Part shown: positions 9,328 to 18,327 of the stretch, piece by piece
Position numbering within the stretch: position 1 is the first letter of the stretch
How the letters are laid out: each line of letters opens with the position of its first letter
Source: Pseudomonas cichorii
Lineage (GTDB): Bacteria > Pseudomonadota > Gammaproteobacteria > Pseudomonadales > Pseudomonadaceae
Direction: 5' to 3'
DNA: 64,000 nucleotides
NCBI RefSeq assembly: GCF_015471405.1
Contig: NZ_BLVZ01000002.1
Coordinates: forward strand, 397,039-461,038
The notes under the pieces: generated by a model
Told to the model about the DNA's origin: nothing
Database searches by the model: none
What the model saw: only the letters and a program-made list of their open reading frames with translations
Made by a program: the position numbers and the translations under genes

Positions 9328-10903
9328 CGCCAGCGTCACGATACGTCCGCGCAACGCCTGGGAAGCCATCGATCTCGGCGTACTGCTGGCCCGCGAGCAC
9401 CGGGCCCTGCTGATGAGCAGTTGGGCCATCGTCACACTGCCGGTCTTCACACTGCTCAGCGTATTGCTGTGGGATTATCCCTCGCTGGTCTTCATCCTGA
9501 TCTGGTGGCTAAAACCCGTCTTTGAGCGCTTGTCCCTGCTGATTCTCTCCCAGGCCTTGTTCGGCCCTGCGCCGACACTCAAACAGGCGCTCAAGGGCTG
9601 GCCTGCGACACTCAAGAACCAGTTGCTCCCCAGCCTGACCACAAGACGCCTGAGCCTGAGTCGCAGTTTCCTGCTGCCGGTGCAACAACTGGAAAACCTT
9701 TCAGGCATCGAACGAAGCCAGCGCATCGCCCTGCTCCAACAAAAAAACATGCGCGCCGCCCGCTGCCTGACCATCGTCGGCAGCCATCTGGAATTTGCGC
9801 TGTGGTTCGGCCTGATCCTGCTGTTCTATGCCTTCATTCCCCAGCAGATCGAACTCGACTGGCGCTGGTACAGCATGCTGAATACGGACGGAAGCTGGAA
9901 CTGGCTTGAACACCTGAGCAATGCGCTTTATGCCTTGGTGCTGGTGTTCTGGGGGCCGATCTACGTTGCCTGCGGTTTTACCCTGTACCTCAATCGCCGC
10001 ACCACACTGGAAGCCTGGGATATCGAACTGATATTCAGGCGCCTGCGCCAACGGTTGATCGGCAGCGCTTCTGTCCTGCTGATAGCCACAGGCTTGGCCC
10101 TGTCCGCCTTGCCCACGTCGAGCCTGGCAGACGAACCCCAAAGCTATAGCTGCCCGCTGCCGGAGCAGGATCCAGCCATCAATGACCCGCAACCCGCTGC
10201 GCCCGATACACCACGCCTGACGCATCAGGCCTTGACCAGCGAAGACGCGAAAAAGGACATCAAGGCCCTGCTGCAACAACCACCGTTCAAGAACCCCAAG
10301 ACCGTAAGCGGCTGGCGCTTCCCGGAACACGAAGAGCCCGCGTCCAAGGCCAAGCCCGGCAGTGAAGGCGCCCTGATCAAATGGCTGAACGGCTTGTTGA
10401 GGTCGGCAAATGTGATCGCCAACGTACTGGAGGTCTTGCTTTGGGGGGCCGCCATCGCCCTGATCGGCTGGCTGGTCTGGCGTTATCGCGAGTGGTTCAA
10501 GACCTTTGTAGGCCGAGGCAATGGCAAGCGCAAAACCTTGCATGACAGGCCCGAGCAGTTGTTCGGCCTGTCCATCACGGCCCAAAGCCTGCCTGACGAC
10601 ATTGCCAGCCACGCCCAGCGACTCTGGGCCACCCAACCGCGAGAAGCGTTGAGCCTGTTGTATCGCGGCTTGCTCAGCCGCTTGTTGAGTGACTATCAAC
10701 TTCCCCTCAAGAACGCCGACACCGAAGGCCAGGTGCTGGAGCAGGTCACGAAACTGAACCAGCCACTGCTGAGCGAGTTCAGCCGCAACCTGACCACCCA
10801 TTGGCAAAACCTCGCCTACGGCCATCGCCTGCCACCCGCTCATCTGCAGCAGGAACTCTGTGACGGCTGGCGCCGCCTGTTTGATGCCGGAGTACAGCGA
10901 TGA
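9314..10903 (+). CDS. DUF4129-domain membrane protein
   Basis: A 529-residue protein. ATG 9314 opens MRLTDASVTIRPRNAWEAIDLG, and several N-terminal hydrophobic spans run to about residue 270. A periplasmic proline-rich stretch follows, then a single span (LLWGAAIALIGWLVW) and a C-terminal DUF4129 domain (about 400-529) with the REALSLLYRGLLSRLL helix. DUF4129 often accompanies MoxR/DUF58 operons. An in-frame ATG at 9281 lies inside the upstream gene and is less likely. It overlaps both neighbours. Confidence 0.78.
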   Translation: MRLTDASVTIRPRNAWEAIDLGVLLAREHRALLMSSWAIVTLPVFTLLSVLLWDYPSLVFILIWWLKPVFERLSLLILSQALFGPAPTLKQALKGWPATLKNQLLPSLTTRRLSLSRSFLLPVQQLENLSGIERSQRIALLQQKNMRAARCLTIVGSHLEFALWFGLILLFYAFIPQQIELDWRWYSMLNTDGSWNWLEHLSNALYALVLVFWGPIYVACGFTLYLNRRTTLEAWDIELIFRRLRQRLIGSASVLLIATGLALSALPTSSLADEPQSYSCPLPEQDPAINDPQPAAPDTPRLTHQALTSEDAKKDIKALLQQPPFKNPKTVSGWRFPEHEEPASKAKPGSEGALIKWLNGLLRSANVIANVLEVLLWGAAIALIGWLVWRYREWFKTFVGRGNGKRKTLHDRPEQLFGLSITAQSLPDDIASHAQRLWATQPREALSLLYRGLLSRLLSDYQLPLKNADTEGQVLEQVTKLNQPLLSEFSRNLTTHWQNLAYGHRLPPAHLQQELCDGWRRLFDAGVQR

Positions 10904-12129
10904 CTCGGCGCAAGCAGATCCTCATCGGCTTGCTGGTGCTCGTGGCGCTGGTACTGAGCGCTGTCTATGCCTACAAGAACCTTGAGCCCTACGAAGAAAT
11001 CATCGATCAAGGGCCTTCACCGGAAGTAGCGGCCAATCCGTACCTGGCTGCCGAACACTTCCTTCGGCAACGCTCGACGTCAGTAAACACGACCCGCACC
11101 CTGCTCGCTCTTCCCGATGTCAGTCAGCAGGCACAAACGCTCTTGCTGCTCGACAGTCGCGAAAACATGACGCCTGCTCAGGTCGAACGGCTGCTGGACT
11201 GGGCCAGATCGGGTGGCCATCTGCTGTTTGTCGCCGAGCAGCTATGGGACGAAAAAAAGGGACGGAGCGGCGACCTGTTGCTGGACAGGGTTCAGGTTCG
11301 CCAATACCTCACAAGAGATATCAAGCGACAGGACCGCGAACAGGAACGGCTGGAAAACGAGGCACGCCCCAGACTGCCCCTTCCCATGATTGCCCCGCGC
11401 CCTGCGGCACCTTCCATGCGCTGGCCGGAACTGACTCGCCTGTATCTGGAAAACGAAAAAGAACCGGCCTACATGAGTTTCAGCCCGGCCTTCCATCTGG
11501 AAGATCCGCAGGATCACGCCCAGTCCTGGGCCAACAGCGCCGATGCCACGCACATGCTGCAAATGATCTACGGCAAGGGGCTGATCACTGTCCTCACGGA
11601 CTCGGATCTGTGGAAAAACCGCGCCATCGCCAAATACGACAACGCCTGGCTGTTGTGGTATCTCACCCAGGACAGCGCGGTGACCATGCTTCTGGAAACC
11701 GAGCATGACAGCCTGCCGGGACTATTGCTGCGCAACTTCCCGCTGGCGCTGGTGACACTCGCGCTACTGATCATCCTGACGCTCTGGCATGTCGGCCTGC
11801 GTGAAGGCCCCTTGCAAGCGCCCGCCGCCAGAGGCAGGCGACAACTGGCTGAGCATCTGCGCGCCAGTGCCGACTTTGTGCGCCGACGCAGTGGTCAGCA
11901 GGTTCTGCTCAAGAGCCTGCAAATGGATATCCTGCGGCGCGCCCGCCTGCGCCATCCCGGTTTTGAACGATTGGGGGTAACCGATCAGTGGCAGGTTCTG
12001 GCCCGCCTGACTCGCCAACCCACCAGCGCCATCAGCGACGCCCTGCGGCCAAGACCCAGCCAGCGGATGTCCAGTGCCGAATTCACCCGTCAGGTTGCCC
12101 ACCTGCAAACCCTCAGGAATGCCCTATGA
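10900..12129 (+). CDS. DUF4350-domain protein
   Basis: A 409-residue protein anchored by an N-terminal span (KQILIGLLVLVALVLSAVYAY) and a second span near residue 290 (FPLALVTLALLIILTLWHV). The region between them resembles a DUF4350/GATase-like fold (LLLLDSRENMTPAQVERLLDWARSGGHLLFV). The C-terminal 100 residues are basic and likely cytoplasmic. It is coupled by ATGA to both neighbours. DUF4350 proteins are known mainly from this operon type and have no assigned reaction. Confidence 0.75.
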   Translation: MTRRKQILIGLLVLVALVLSAVYAYKNLEPYEEIIDQGPSPEVAANPYLAAEHFLRQRSTSVNTTRTLLALPDVSQQAQTLLLLDSRENMTPAQVERLLDWARSGGHLLFVAEQLWDEKKGRSGDLLLDRVQVRQYLTRDIKRQDREQERLENEARPRLPLPMIAPRPAAPSMRWPELTRLYLENEKEPAYMSFSPAFHLEDPQDHAQSWANSADATHMLQMIYGKGLITVLTDSDLWKNRAIAKYDNAWLLWYLTQDSAVTMLLETEHDSLPGLLLRNFPLALVTLALLIILTLWHVGLREGPLQAPAARGRRQLAEHLRASADFVRRRSGQQVLLKSLQMDILRRARLRHPGFERLGVTDQWQVLARLTRQPTSAISDALRPRPSQRMSSAEFTRQVAHLQTLRNAL

Positions 12130-13181
12130 GCGATCAAACGACCGACCAGCCTCACACTCCCGACGACCTCACGCCTACCGAAGCCCAGGGTGCTGCCGAA
12201 CAGGCGCCGAGCAATCAGGCGCAGCAACGTCAACGCGCCAGCCATCTGGCACAGGCGCTGCGCAATGAGCTGCAAAAAGCACTGATCGGCCAGAATGCAG
12301 TGATCGACGATGTCCTGACCGCCCTGATCGGCGGCGGCCATGTGTTGCTTGAAGGTGTGCCGGGGCTGGGCAAGACCCTGTTGGTCCGCGCCCTGGCTCG
12401 CTGCTTCGGCGGTGAGTTCGCCCGCATCCAGTTCACTCCCGACCTGATGCCCAGCGATGTCACCGGCCATGCGGTGTACGACATGCAGACCGAGCAGTTC
12501 AAACTGCGCAAGGGGCCTCTGTTCACCAATCTGCTGCTGGCCGACGAGATCAACCGCGCACCGGCCAAGACTCAGGCCGCGCTGCTTGAAGCCATGCAGG
12601 AACGGCAAGTCACCCTTGAGGGCCGAGCGTTACCCATTGCCCAGCCCTTCATGGTGCTGGCGACGCAAAACCCCATCGAACAGGAAGGCACTTATCCGTT
12701 GCCAGAGGCTGAACTGGATCGCTTCATGCTCAAGTTGCGCATGGATTATCCCGACGCTCAGGAAGAACTGGCCATGGTTCGACAAGTCACCCGCTCGACC
12801 CGCGCCGACATGCTTGATGTGCAACCCCTGCGGGTGATCCTGCAAGCCCGTGAGGTTCAGGCATTGCAACGCATCGCCAGCGAACTGCCCATGGACGAAC
12901 AGGTTCTGGACTATGCCGTGCGACTGGCGCGCAGCACACGCACCTGGCCAGGCCTGAGCCTCGGTGCCGGGCCACGGGCGTCCATCGCTCTGGCCCGTGG
13001 CGGACGGGCACGCGCACTGTTACGCGGCGGTGAGTTCGTCATACCGGACGACATCAAAGGCTGCGCCCTGGCCGTATTGCGCCATCGCGTGCGGCTATCG
13101 GCAGAGCTGGATATCGAAGGTCTTTCGGTGGATCAGGTACTCAAGCAAGTACTCGATCAGGTTCCGGCACCGCGCCTATGA
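12126..13181 (+). CDS. MoxR-type AAA+ ATPase
   Basis: A 351-residue AAA+ chaperone. Walker A GVPGLGKT is at residues 77-84, Walker B is near LLLADEINRAP, and sensor 1 is in VLATQNPIEQEGTYPLPEAE. The first 40 residues are an acidic, disordered tail. MoxR proteins remodel or activate partner complexes, usually a DUF58 or vWA protein encoded next door, as here. The start at ATG 12126 overlaps the previous stop (ATGA), and the stop overlaps the DUF58 start in the same way. Confidence 0.93.
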   Translation: MSDQTTDQPHTPDDLTPTEAQGAAEQAPSNQAQQRQRASHLAQALRNELQKALIGQNAVIDDVLTALIGGGHVLLEGVPGLGKTLLVRALARCFGGEFARIQFTPDLMPSDVTGHAVYDMQTEQFKLRKGPLFTNLLLADEINRAPAKTQAALLEAMQERQVTLEGRALPIAQPFMVLATQNPIEQEGTYPLPEAELDRFMLKLRMDYPDAQEELAMVRQVTRSTRADMLDVQPLRVILQAREVQALQRIASELPMDEQVLDYAVRLARSTRTWPGLSLGAGPRASIALARGGRARALLRGGEFVIPDDIKGCALAVLRHRVRLSAELDIEGLSVDQVLKQVLDQVPAPRL

Positions 13182-14521
13182 AGCAGGCATTCAGGCCTTC
13201 TGTCGTACTGTTGCGCTGGCTTGGCGGGCTGGCGGGCATTGCCTTGCTGCTCGGAACCCTCAAGGCTTTGGGCGTCGAGCTACCCCACCAGGTCACAACC
13301 CTGTTCTGGGGAGCGTTGCTCGGGCTGACCGGGGCAAGCCTGTTCGACCTCATCAAGGTCGCACGCCAACCGTCACCCGGCGTGCAGCGCCACTTGCCGG
13401 GCAGCCTGGCACTGGGACGCTGGAGCGAAGTGCGGCTGGATCTTGAGCACGTCTACCCGAGTGCCTTGACCTTGCAAGTGTTCGATCACATTCCCAACGG
13501 TCTTGAATTTGAAAACATGCCGCAATCGATCACCCTGGCCAGCGGCGAACAAGGCCGGCTGGGGTATCGTCTGCGCCCCTTGAGCCGAGGGCATTTCGTC
13601 TTCGGGCACTGCGAAGTCAGCCTGCCCAGCCCGTTGCGCCTGTGGTCTGCACGTCGCTATCTGCCGCTGCCCGGCAGCACCCGCGTCTACCCGGATTTCG
13701 CCCGACTGTATGGCGGGCAATTGCTGGCTGTGGATAACTGGCTCAGTCAGATCGGCGTACACCAGCGTCAACGCCGGGGTCTCGGGCTGGAATTCAATCA
13801 ATTGCGTGAATTCCGCGAAGGTGACAGCCTGCGGCAGATCGACTGGAAAGCCACTGCCCGGCAACGCACGCCCATTGCCCGTGAATATCAGGACGAGCGC
13901 GACCAGCAAATCATCCTCATGCTCGACTGCGGCCGACGTATGCGCAGTCAGGATGGCGACCTGTCGCACTTCGATCACAGCCTCAATGCCTGCCTCTTGC
14001 TCAGTTACGTTGCATTGCGCCAGGGAGATGCCGTGGGGCTGATGACCTTTGCCGGCGAACAGCAGCGCTATCTGGCCCCGGTCAAAGGGCAGAGCCAGTT
14101 GAACCTGTTGCTCAACAAGGTTTATGACCTGCAAAGTACTCAGCATGCAGCGGACTACAGCGCTGCGGTACGCCAGGTGCTGGCGCGGCAGAAACGCCGG
14201 GCACTGGTGGTACTGGTGACCAACCTGCGCGATGAAGACGATGAAGAGCTGCCGGCAGCCGTTAAACAGCTCAGCCGCCATCACCGCGTACTGGTCGCCA
14301 GTCTGCGTGAAGAGGTTCTCGACAGCCTGCGTCAATCGTCGGTACAAACCTACGATCAGGCGCTGGCTTATTGCGGGACCATCGATTTTCTCAATGCGAG
14401 AGCCGGGCTTCATGAACGCCTGGCAGCCCAGGAAATCCCGGTCATGGATGTACGCCCAGCAGAACTGGGCGCACAACTGGTCACTCGTTACTTGAGCTGG
14501 AAGAAAGCAGGAACCCTGTAA
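13178..14521 (+). CDS. DUF58-domain protein, MoxR partner
   Basis: A 447-residue protein with two N-terminal membrane spans (LLRWLGGLAGIALLLGTL and TTLFWGALLGLTGASLF), then a soluble region. The family hallmark LREFREGDSLRQIDWKATAR lies near residues 210-230, followed by a vWA-like fold (IILMLDCGRRM). DUF58 proteins are the usual clients of MoxR ATPases. This is the last gene of the operon; no separate vWA or BatD gene follows, as the next gene is on the other strand. Confidence 0.87.
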   Translation: MKQAFRPSVVLLRWLGGLAGIALLLGTLKALGVELPHQVTTLFWGALLGLTGASLFDLIKVARQPSPGVQRHLPGSLALGRWSEVRLDLEHVYPSALTLQVFDHIPNGLEFENMPQSITLASGEQGRLGYRLRPLSRGHFVFGHCEVSLPSPLRLWSARRYLPLPGSTRVYPDFARLYGGQLLAVDNWLSQIGVHQRQRRGLGLEFNQLREFREGDSLRQIDWKATARQRTPIAREYQDERDQQIILMLDCGRRMRSQDGDLSHFDHSLNACLLLSYVALRQGDAVGLMTFAGEQQRYLAPVKGQSQLNLLLNKVYDLQSTQHAADYSAAVRQVLARQKRRALVVLVTNLRDEDDEELPAAVKQLSRHHRVLVASLREEVLDSLRQSSVQTYDQALAYCGTIDFLNARAGLHERLAAQEIPVMDVRPAELGAQLVTRYLSWKKAGTL

Positions 14522-14531
14522 ATCGCCTGCG

Positions 14532-14891
14532 TCAGGCTGAAGCTTCCACAAGGTAGAAGCAGAAGTAATGACGCAGAGCATCGGCAAGATCACGATAGCC
14601 CTCAGGCACCGTGTTCAATAAAAAGCCCGAATTGTAGTTTCCAGGTGTTTCATCTTCGTTGCACCACAGGCAGGTGGCATTTACATCTACCATCCTTTGC
14701 CCGCTCTCGTTAACGGGCATCTTCATGCGCAAATCAAATACTGCGCCGACCAGTAATGGCAAGTCACTGATGAGCATCAATCCCTCTTCAGAGACATTGC
14801 CCAGACAACCTATCGACCTGCCGGTGTAGCGATTTGAGACGTGAAGATAATCTTGCAATTGGTGACGTTCAATCCTTCGATTCCTTTGCAT
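14532..14891 (-). CDS. PilZ-domain protein
   Basis: A small 119-residue single-domain protein. MQRNRRIERHQLQDY supplies the arginine-rich RxxxR part of the c-di-GMP site, and GNVSEEGLML supplies the (D/N)xSxxG part. It is therefore expected to bind cyclic di-GMP and act as a cytoplasmic adaptor. ATG 14891 is placed directly before the RxxxR block; an upstream start at 14942 would add 17 residues unlike the family. It is convergent with the DUF58 gene. Confidence 0.78.
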   Translation of the reverse strand: MQRNRRIERHQLQDYLHVSNRYTGRSIGCLGNVSEEGLMLISDLPLLVGAVFDLRMKMPVNESGQRMVDVNATCLWCNEDETPGNYNSGFLLNTVPEGYRDLADALRHYFCFYLVEASA

Positions 14892-15090
14892 CTCAGCCGC
14901 CTTCTGAACTATTGGGCGTGATCCTGCACGCGAACAATTCAAATTCCCTGCGGTTACGACCTACTCATGCCGCATGGAAAGCCCTTGAAACAGGTTTAGC
15001 TCTGTACATTCCATTCCCTTGACACAGAGCCTAGCCGAGATTTTTTTAACATCCACCCAAAAACGCTACTTTTCCCCCAATCGGGTGTAA

Positions 15091-15465
15091 TCATTTTGAC
15101 GCAGGAAGGGGCTTCGCAGGTTGTCCACCGAGGTTATGGCCCAGTTGCGACAAGGTATCGAGGCGTGCGCGGGCACGGTACGCATATTCACTGGAAGGAT
15201 ACCTGGCAATCAGAAATTGATAGGTCTGCACCGCATCTATATACAGCTTTTGCCTTTCAAGGCATTGCCCACGCAGCATAGACACTTCCGGCAGGACGTA
15301 CGGGCGATCACGGCTCTGACGCTCGACCTTCGACAGAGACAGCATCACACTGTCGCAATCACCACGATCATAAGCCTGATAGGCCTCATTCAAGTTGGCG
15401 TTCATCGCCCAACGGGTACATCCGCTGACAGCAACCAGTAATACAAGAATCGTTAAAATGCGCAT
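15091..15465 (-). CDS. TPR-like outer-membrane lipoprotein
   Basis: A 124-residue lipoprotein. The signal MRILTILVLLVAVSGC carries a lipobox ending at Cys16, so the mature protein is lipid-anchored. The remainder is helical, with two or three TPR-like repeats (AYQAYDRGDCDSVMLSLSKV; YIDAVQTYQFLIARYPSSEYAYRAR), resembling YfiO/BamD-type repeat arrays in miniature. Function is unknown; a protein-protein interaction role at the envelope is inferred. It is divergent from pyruvate kinase. Confidence 0.78.
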   Translation of the reverse strand: MRILTILVLLVAVSGCTRWAMNANLNEAYQAYDRGDCDSVMLSLSKVERQSRDRPYVLPEVSMLRGQCLERQKLYIDAVQTYQFLIARYPSSEYAYRARARLDTLSQLGHNLGGQPAKPLPASK

Positions 15466-15643
15466 GAGAGTCTCCTGTTCTGTGCCTTGATATCGGCCCC
15501 CGGCCCCATTTCTTCAGGGCCGATTCAACACCGATCATCAGCCGATTGCCCTGCCGATTTCCGAAGAGGTAGTGCAAAGGAACAATGACTAAAGCCCCGG
15601 ACAGGAGTAGCCTCTCGCTGCGCTTCAATTAAGGAGTTTGTGC

Positions 15644-17095
15644 ATGACCGTTCGCCGCACCAAAATCGTCGCCACACTTGGCCCTGCCAGTAATTCGCCT
15701 GAAGTCATCGAACAACTCATTCTCTCGGGTCTGGACGTTGCTCGCCTGAACTTCTCCCACGGCACCCCGGATGAGCACAAGGCTCGCGCCAGGCTGATCC
15801 GTGAAATCGCCGCCAGACACGGGCGCTTCGTCGCACTGCTGGGTGACCTGCAAGGCCCGAAAATTCGTATCGCCAAGTTCGCCAACAAACGAATAGAGCT
15901 TAAGGTCGGAGACAAGTTCACCTTCTCCACCGCTCATCCACTGACCGATGGCAATCAGGAAATCGTGGGCATCGATTACCCCGACCTGGTCAAGGACTGC
16001 GGCGTGGGCGACGAGCTGCTGCTCGACGACGGTCGCGTGGTCATGCGCGTCGATACACAAACGGCTGAAGAACTGCATTGCACCGTGTTGATCGGTGGCC
16101 CGCTCTCGGACCACAAAGGCATCAACCGCCGCGGTGGTGGCCTGACAGCACCCGCGCTGACCGAAAAAGACAAACAGGACATCAAGCTGGCTGCAGAAAT
16201 GGAGCTGGACTACCTGGCCGTTTCCTTCCCGCGCGATGCCGCGGACATGGAATACGCTCGCAAGCTGCGTGACGAAGCCGGCGGCACTGCCTGGCTGGTC
16301 GCCAAGATCGAGCGCGCCGAAGCCGTTGCAAACGATGAAGTGCTCGACGAGCTTATCCGCGCCAGCGATGCCGTCATGGTTGCCCGTGGTGACCTGGGCG
16401 TTGAAATCGGTGACGCCGAACTGGTCGGCGTACAGAAACGCATCATCCTGCACGCACGTCGCCACAACAAGGCGGTGATCGTTGCCACGCAAATGATGGA
16501 GTCGATGATCTCCAGCCCGATGCCGACCCGCGCCGAAGTGTCCGACGTGGCCAACGCCGTGCTCGACTACACCGACGCCGTGATGCTCTCGGCTGAAAGT
16601 GCCGCCGGTTCCTATCCGATCGAAGCTGTACAGGCCATGGCTCGCATCTGCCTGGGCGCTGAAAAGCACCCGACAGGCAAGACCTCCAGCCACCGCATCG
16701 GTCACTCGTTCACTCGCTGTGACGAAAGCATCGCGCTGGCCGCCATGTACACCGCCAACCACTTCCCGGGCGTCAAGGCGATCATCGCCCTGACCGAAAG
16801 TGGCTACACCCCGCTGATCATGTCGCGTATCCGTTCTTCGGTGCCGATCTATGCGTTCTCCCCGCACCGCGAAACCCAGGCGCGTGCCGCCATGTTCCGT
16901 GGCGTCTACACCGTGCCGTTCGACCCGGCAGCCCTGCCGCCAGGTCAAGTCAGCCAGGCTGCGGTAGACGAACTGCTCAAGCGCGGTCTGGTCGAGCAAG
17001 GCGACTGGGTCATCCTGACCAAGGGCGACAGCTACCACACCATCGGTGGCACCAACGGCATGAAAATCCTGCACGTTGGCGATCCCCTGGTTTAA
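15644..17095 (+). CDS. pyk: Pyruvate kinase
   Basis: A 483-residue glycolytic enzyme converting phosphoenolpyruvate and ADP to pyruvate and ATP. The N-terminus RRTKIVATLGPASNSPEVIEQL and the block MVARGDLGVEIGDAELV are pyruvate-kinase hallmarks. The substrate/Mg site segment is AWLVAKIERAEA. ATG 15644 is chosen because AAGGAG lies just upstream; TTG 15638 is only two codons earlier. The sequence looks closer to the PykA (type II) form than PykF, but that assignment is from memory of the families. Confidence 0.94.
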   Translation: MTVRRTKIVATLGPASNSPEVIEQLILSGLDVARLNFSHGTPDEHKARARLIREIAARHGRFVALLGDLQGPKIRIAKFANKRIELKVGDKFTFSTAHPLTDGNQEIVGIDYPDLVKDCGVGDELLLDDGRVVMRVDTQTAEELHCTVLIGGPLSDHKGINRRGGGLTAPALTEKDKQDIKLAAEMELDYLAVSFPRDAADMEYARKLRDEAGGTAWLVAKIERAEAVANDEVLDELIRASDAVMVARGDLGVEIGDAELVGVQKRIILHARRHNKAVIVATQMMESMISSPMPTRAEVSDVANAVLDYTDAVMLSAESAAGSYPIEAVQAMARICLGAEKHPTGKTSSHRIGHSFTRCDESIALAAMYTANHFPGVKAIIALTESGYTPLIMSRIRSSVPIYAFSPHRETQARAAMFRGVYTVPFDPAALPPGQVSQAAVDELLKRGLVEQGDWVILTKGDSYHTIGGTNGMKILHVGDPLV

Positions 17096-17110
17096 AACGC
17101 CAGACGCCGT

Positions 17111-17153
17111 AAACGAAAACCCCCGGTCTCTCGCGAGCCGGGGGTTTTCGTTT
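17111..17153 (+). terminator. Strong intrinsic terminator after pyruvate kinase
   Basis: A long stem of AAACGAAAACCCCCGG with its complement around a 10-base loop, ending in TTTTCGTTTT. It also lies downstream of the convergent reductase gene and may work both ways. Confidence 0.9.
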
Positions 17154-17205
17154 TATGGAAGCATGATCTGGAAAGGGACTTGGTCGCGACGCTTCAAAAC
17201 AATAC

Positions 17206-18141
17206 CTAACGGCCTGAAAACACATCAGCAAGCATCTGGCTACGAGGTAAACCAGCCATGTAGAGCCGCTTGGCGAACACTTCGACACTCTCGGGACTGC
17301 CGCAAACCAACGCCATGGCTTGCCTGGATAGAAGGCGCAATTCAGACAATGCGCTTTGCAGTTCATCGGCAACGATCATCTGAATATGCAGATTGGCATG
17401 CCGGGTTGCCAGCGCCTGCAATGCATCACGAAGGTAATGCTCACTCCTTTCATGTGCCAGATGCAGCACACGAATCACACCCTTGTGCTCCTGACGCAAC
17501 GCCTCGCGCAGCACGCCCCACAACGGGCCAAGCCCGGTGCCAGCCGCCAGCAGCAACAGCGGACGCTCCTGCCAGTCGGGGTCGTATTGCAAGGCACCGC
17601 CACGCAACTCGCCCAGCCTGATGGCATCGCCCACTTGCAACTGCCTTGCAACATCGCAGAACGCGCCGGGACGGCGGCAATCGAGGTGAAACTCCAGAAA
17701 AGCGTCTTCACCGGGCAGGCTGGCCAGTGAATACGGCCGCGCAACCCCGCTGCTCGTCCACAGCACCTGATGCTGACCGGCGCGGTAACGCAGCGGGCGC
17801 TCCGGCTCCAGACGCAAACGCAGCACCGTCGGGCTCAGCCAGTCGCAGCCCGACACTCTGGCAGGCAAACCGTCGCGAACCGGGTCGAAGACCTCCACCG
17901 TCAGATCTTCAACCACACGGCACTGGCACGCCAGACGCCAACCCTGCTGACGCTTGTCCGCAGCCAGCGCATCGGGTTTGTCATCCGCAGGTTCGCCCTG
18001 TACGCAGCGCACCAGACACGCATGGCAACTGCCCGCCCGACAACTGTAAGGTACGGCAATACCCGCCTGATTAAGGGCATCGAGCAGATTACTGGCCGCA
18101 GCCACCGGCCAGTGCCGGTCGCCGACATGTATCTCAGGCAT
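17206..18141 (-). CDS. 2Fe-2S ferredoxin/flavin reductase fusion
   Basis: A 311-residue soluble electron-transfer protein. Residues 1-85 are a plant-type ferredoxin with cluster ligands C34, C39, C42 and C72 or C74 (PYSCRAGSCHACLVRC). Residues 90-190 are an FAD-binding barrel with RPYSLAS. Residues 195-311 are an NAD(P)-binding domain with LLLAAGTGLGPLWG. The domain order matches CDP-6-deoxy-delta-3,4-glucoseen reductase-like and phenol hydroxylase-type reductases. The physiological partner cannot be named. It is transcribed away from the fumarase gene. Confidence 0.85.
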   Translation of the reverse strand: MPEIHVGDRHWPVAAASNLLDALNQAGIAVPYSCRAGSCHACLVRCVQGEPADDKPDALAADKRQQGWRLACQCRVVEDLTVEVFDPVRDGLPARVSGCDWLSPTVLRLRLEPERPLRYRAGQHQVLWTSSGVARPYSLASLPGEDAFLEFHLDCRRPGAFCDVARQLQVGDAIRLGELRGGALQYDPDWQERPLLLLAAGTGLGPLWGVLREALRQEHKGVIRVLHLAHERSEHYLRDALQALATRHANLHIQMIVADELQSALSELRLLSRQAMALVCGSPESVEVFAKRLYMAGLPRSQMLADVFSGR

Positions 18142-18327
18142 CGGAAAGTTCCAGGCCCTGCGCAGAAAATATGCGCGATTGTACAGGTTGGTCGATTGGG
18201 CGGGTTATACTGCCGCGCCTTTTTGCGCCCGCTACGGCTACCCTGACAACTCTGGCTCGTGCCGCTGTGCCAGATGTCTGCCGATAGCGTAATTGAATGT
18301 TCCCGTCCTTACAGAGGAGCGCGCCGC

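Noticed and set aside
15629..17074. A 481-codon minus-strand frame over pyruvate kinase
   Set aside because: It mirrors the codon pattern of the conserved pyruvate kinase gene and lacks family features.
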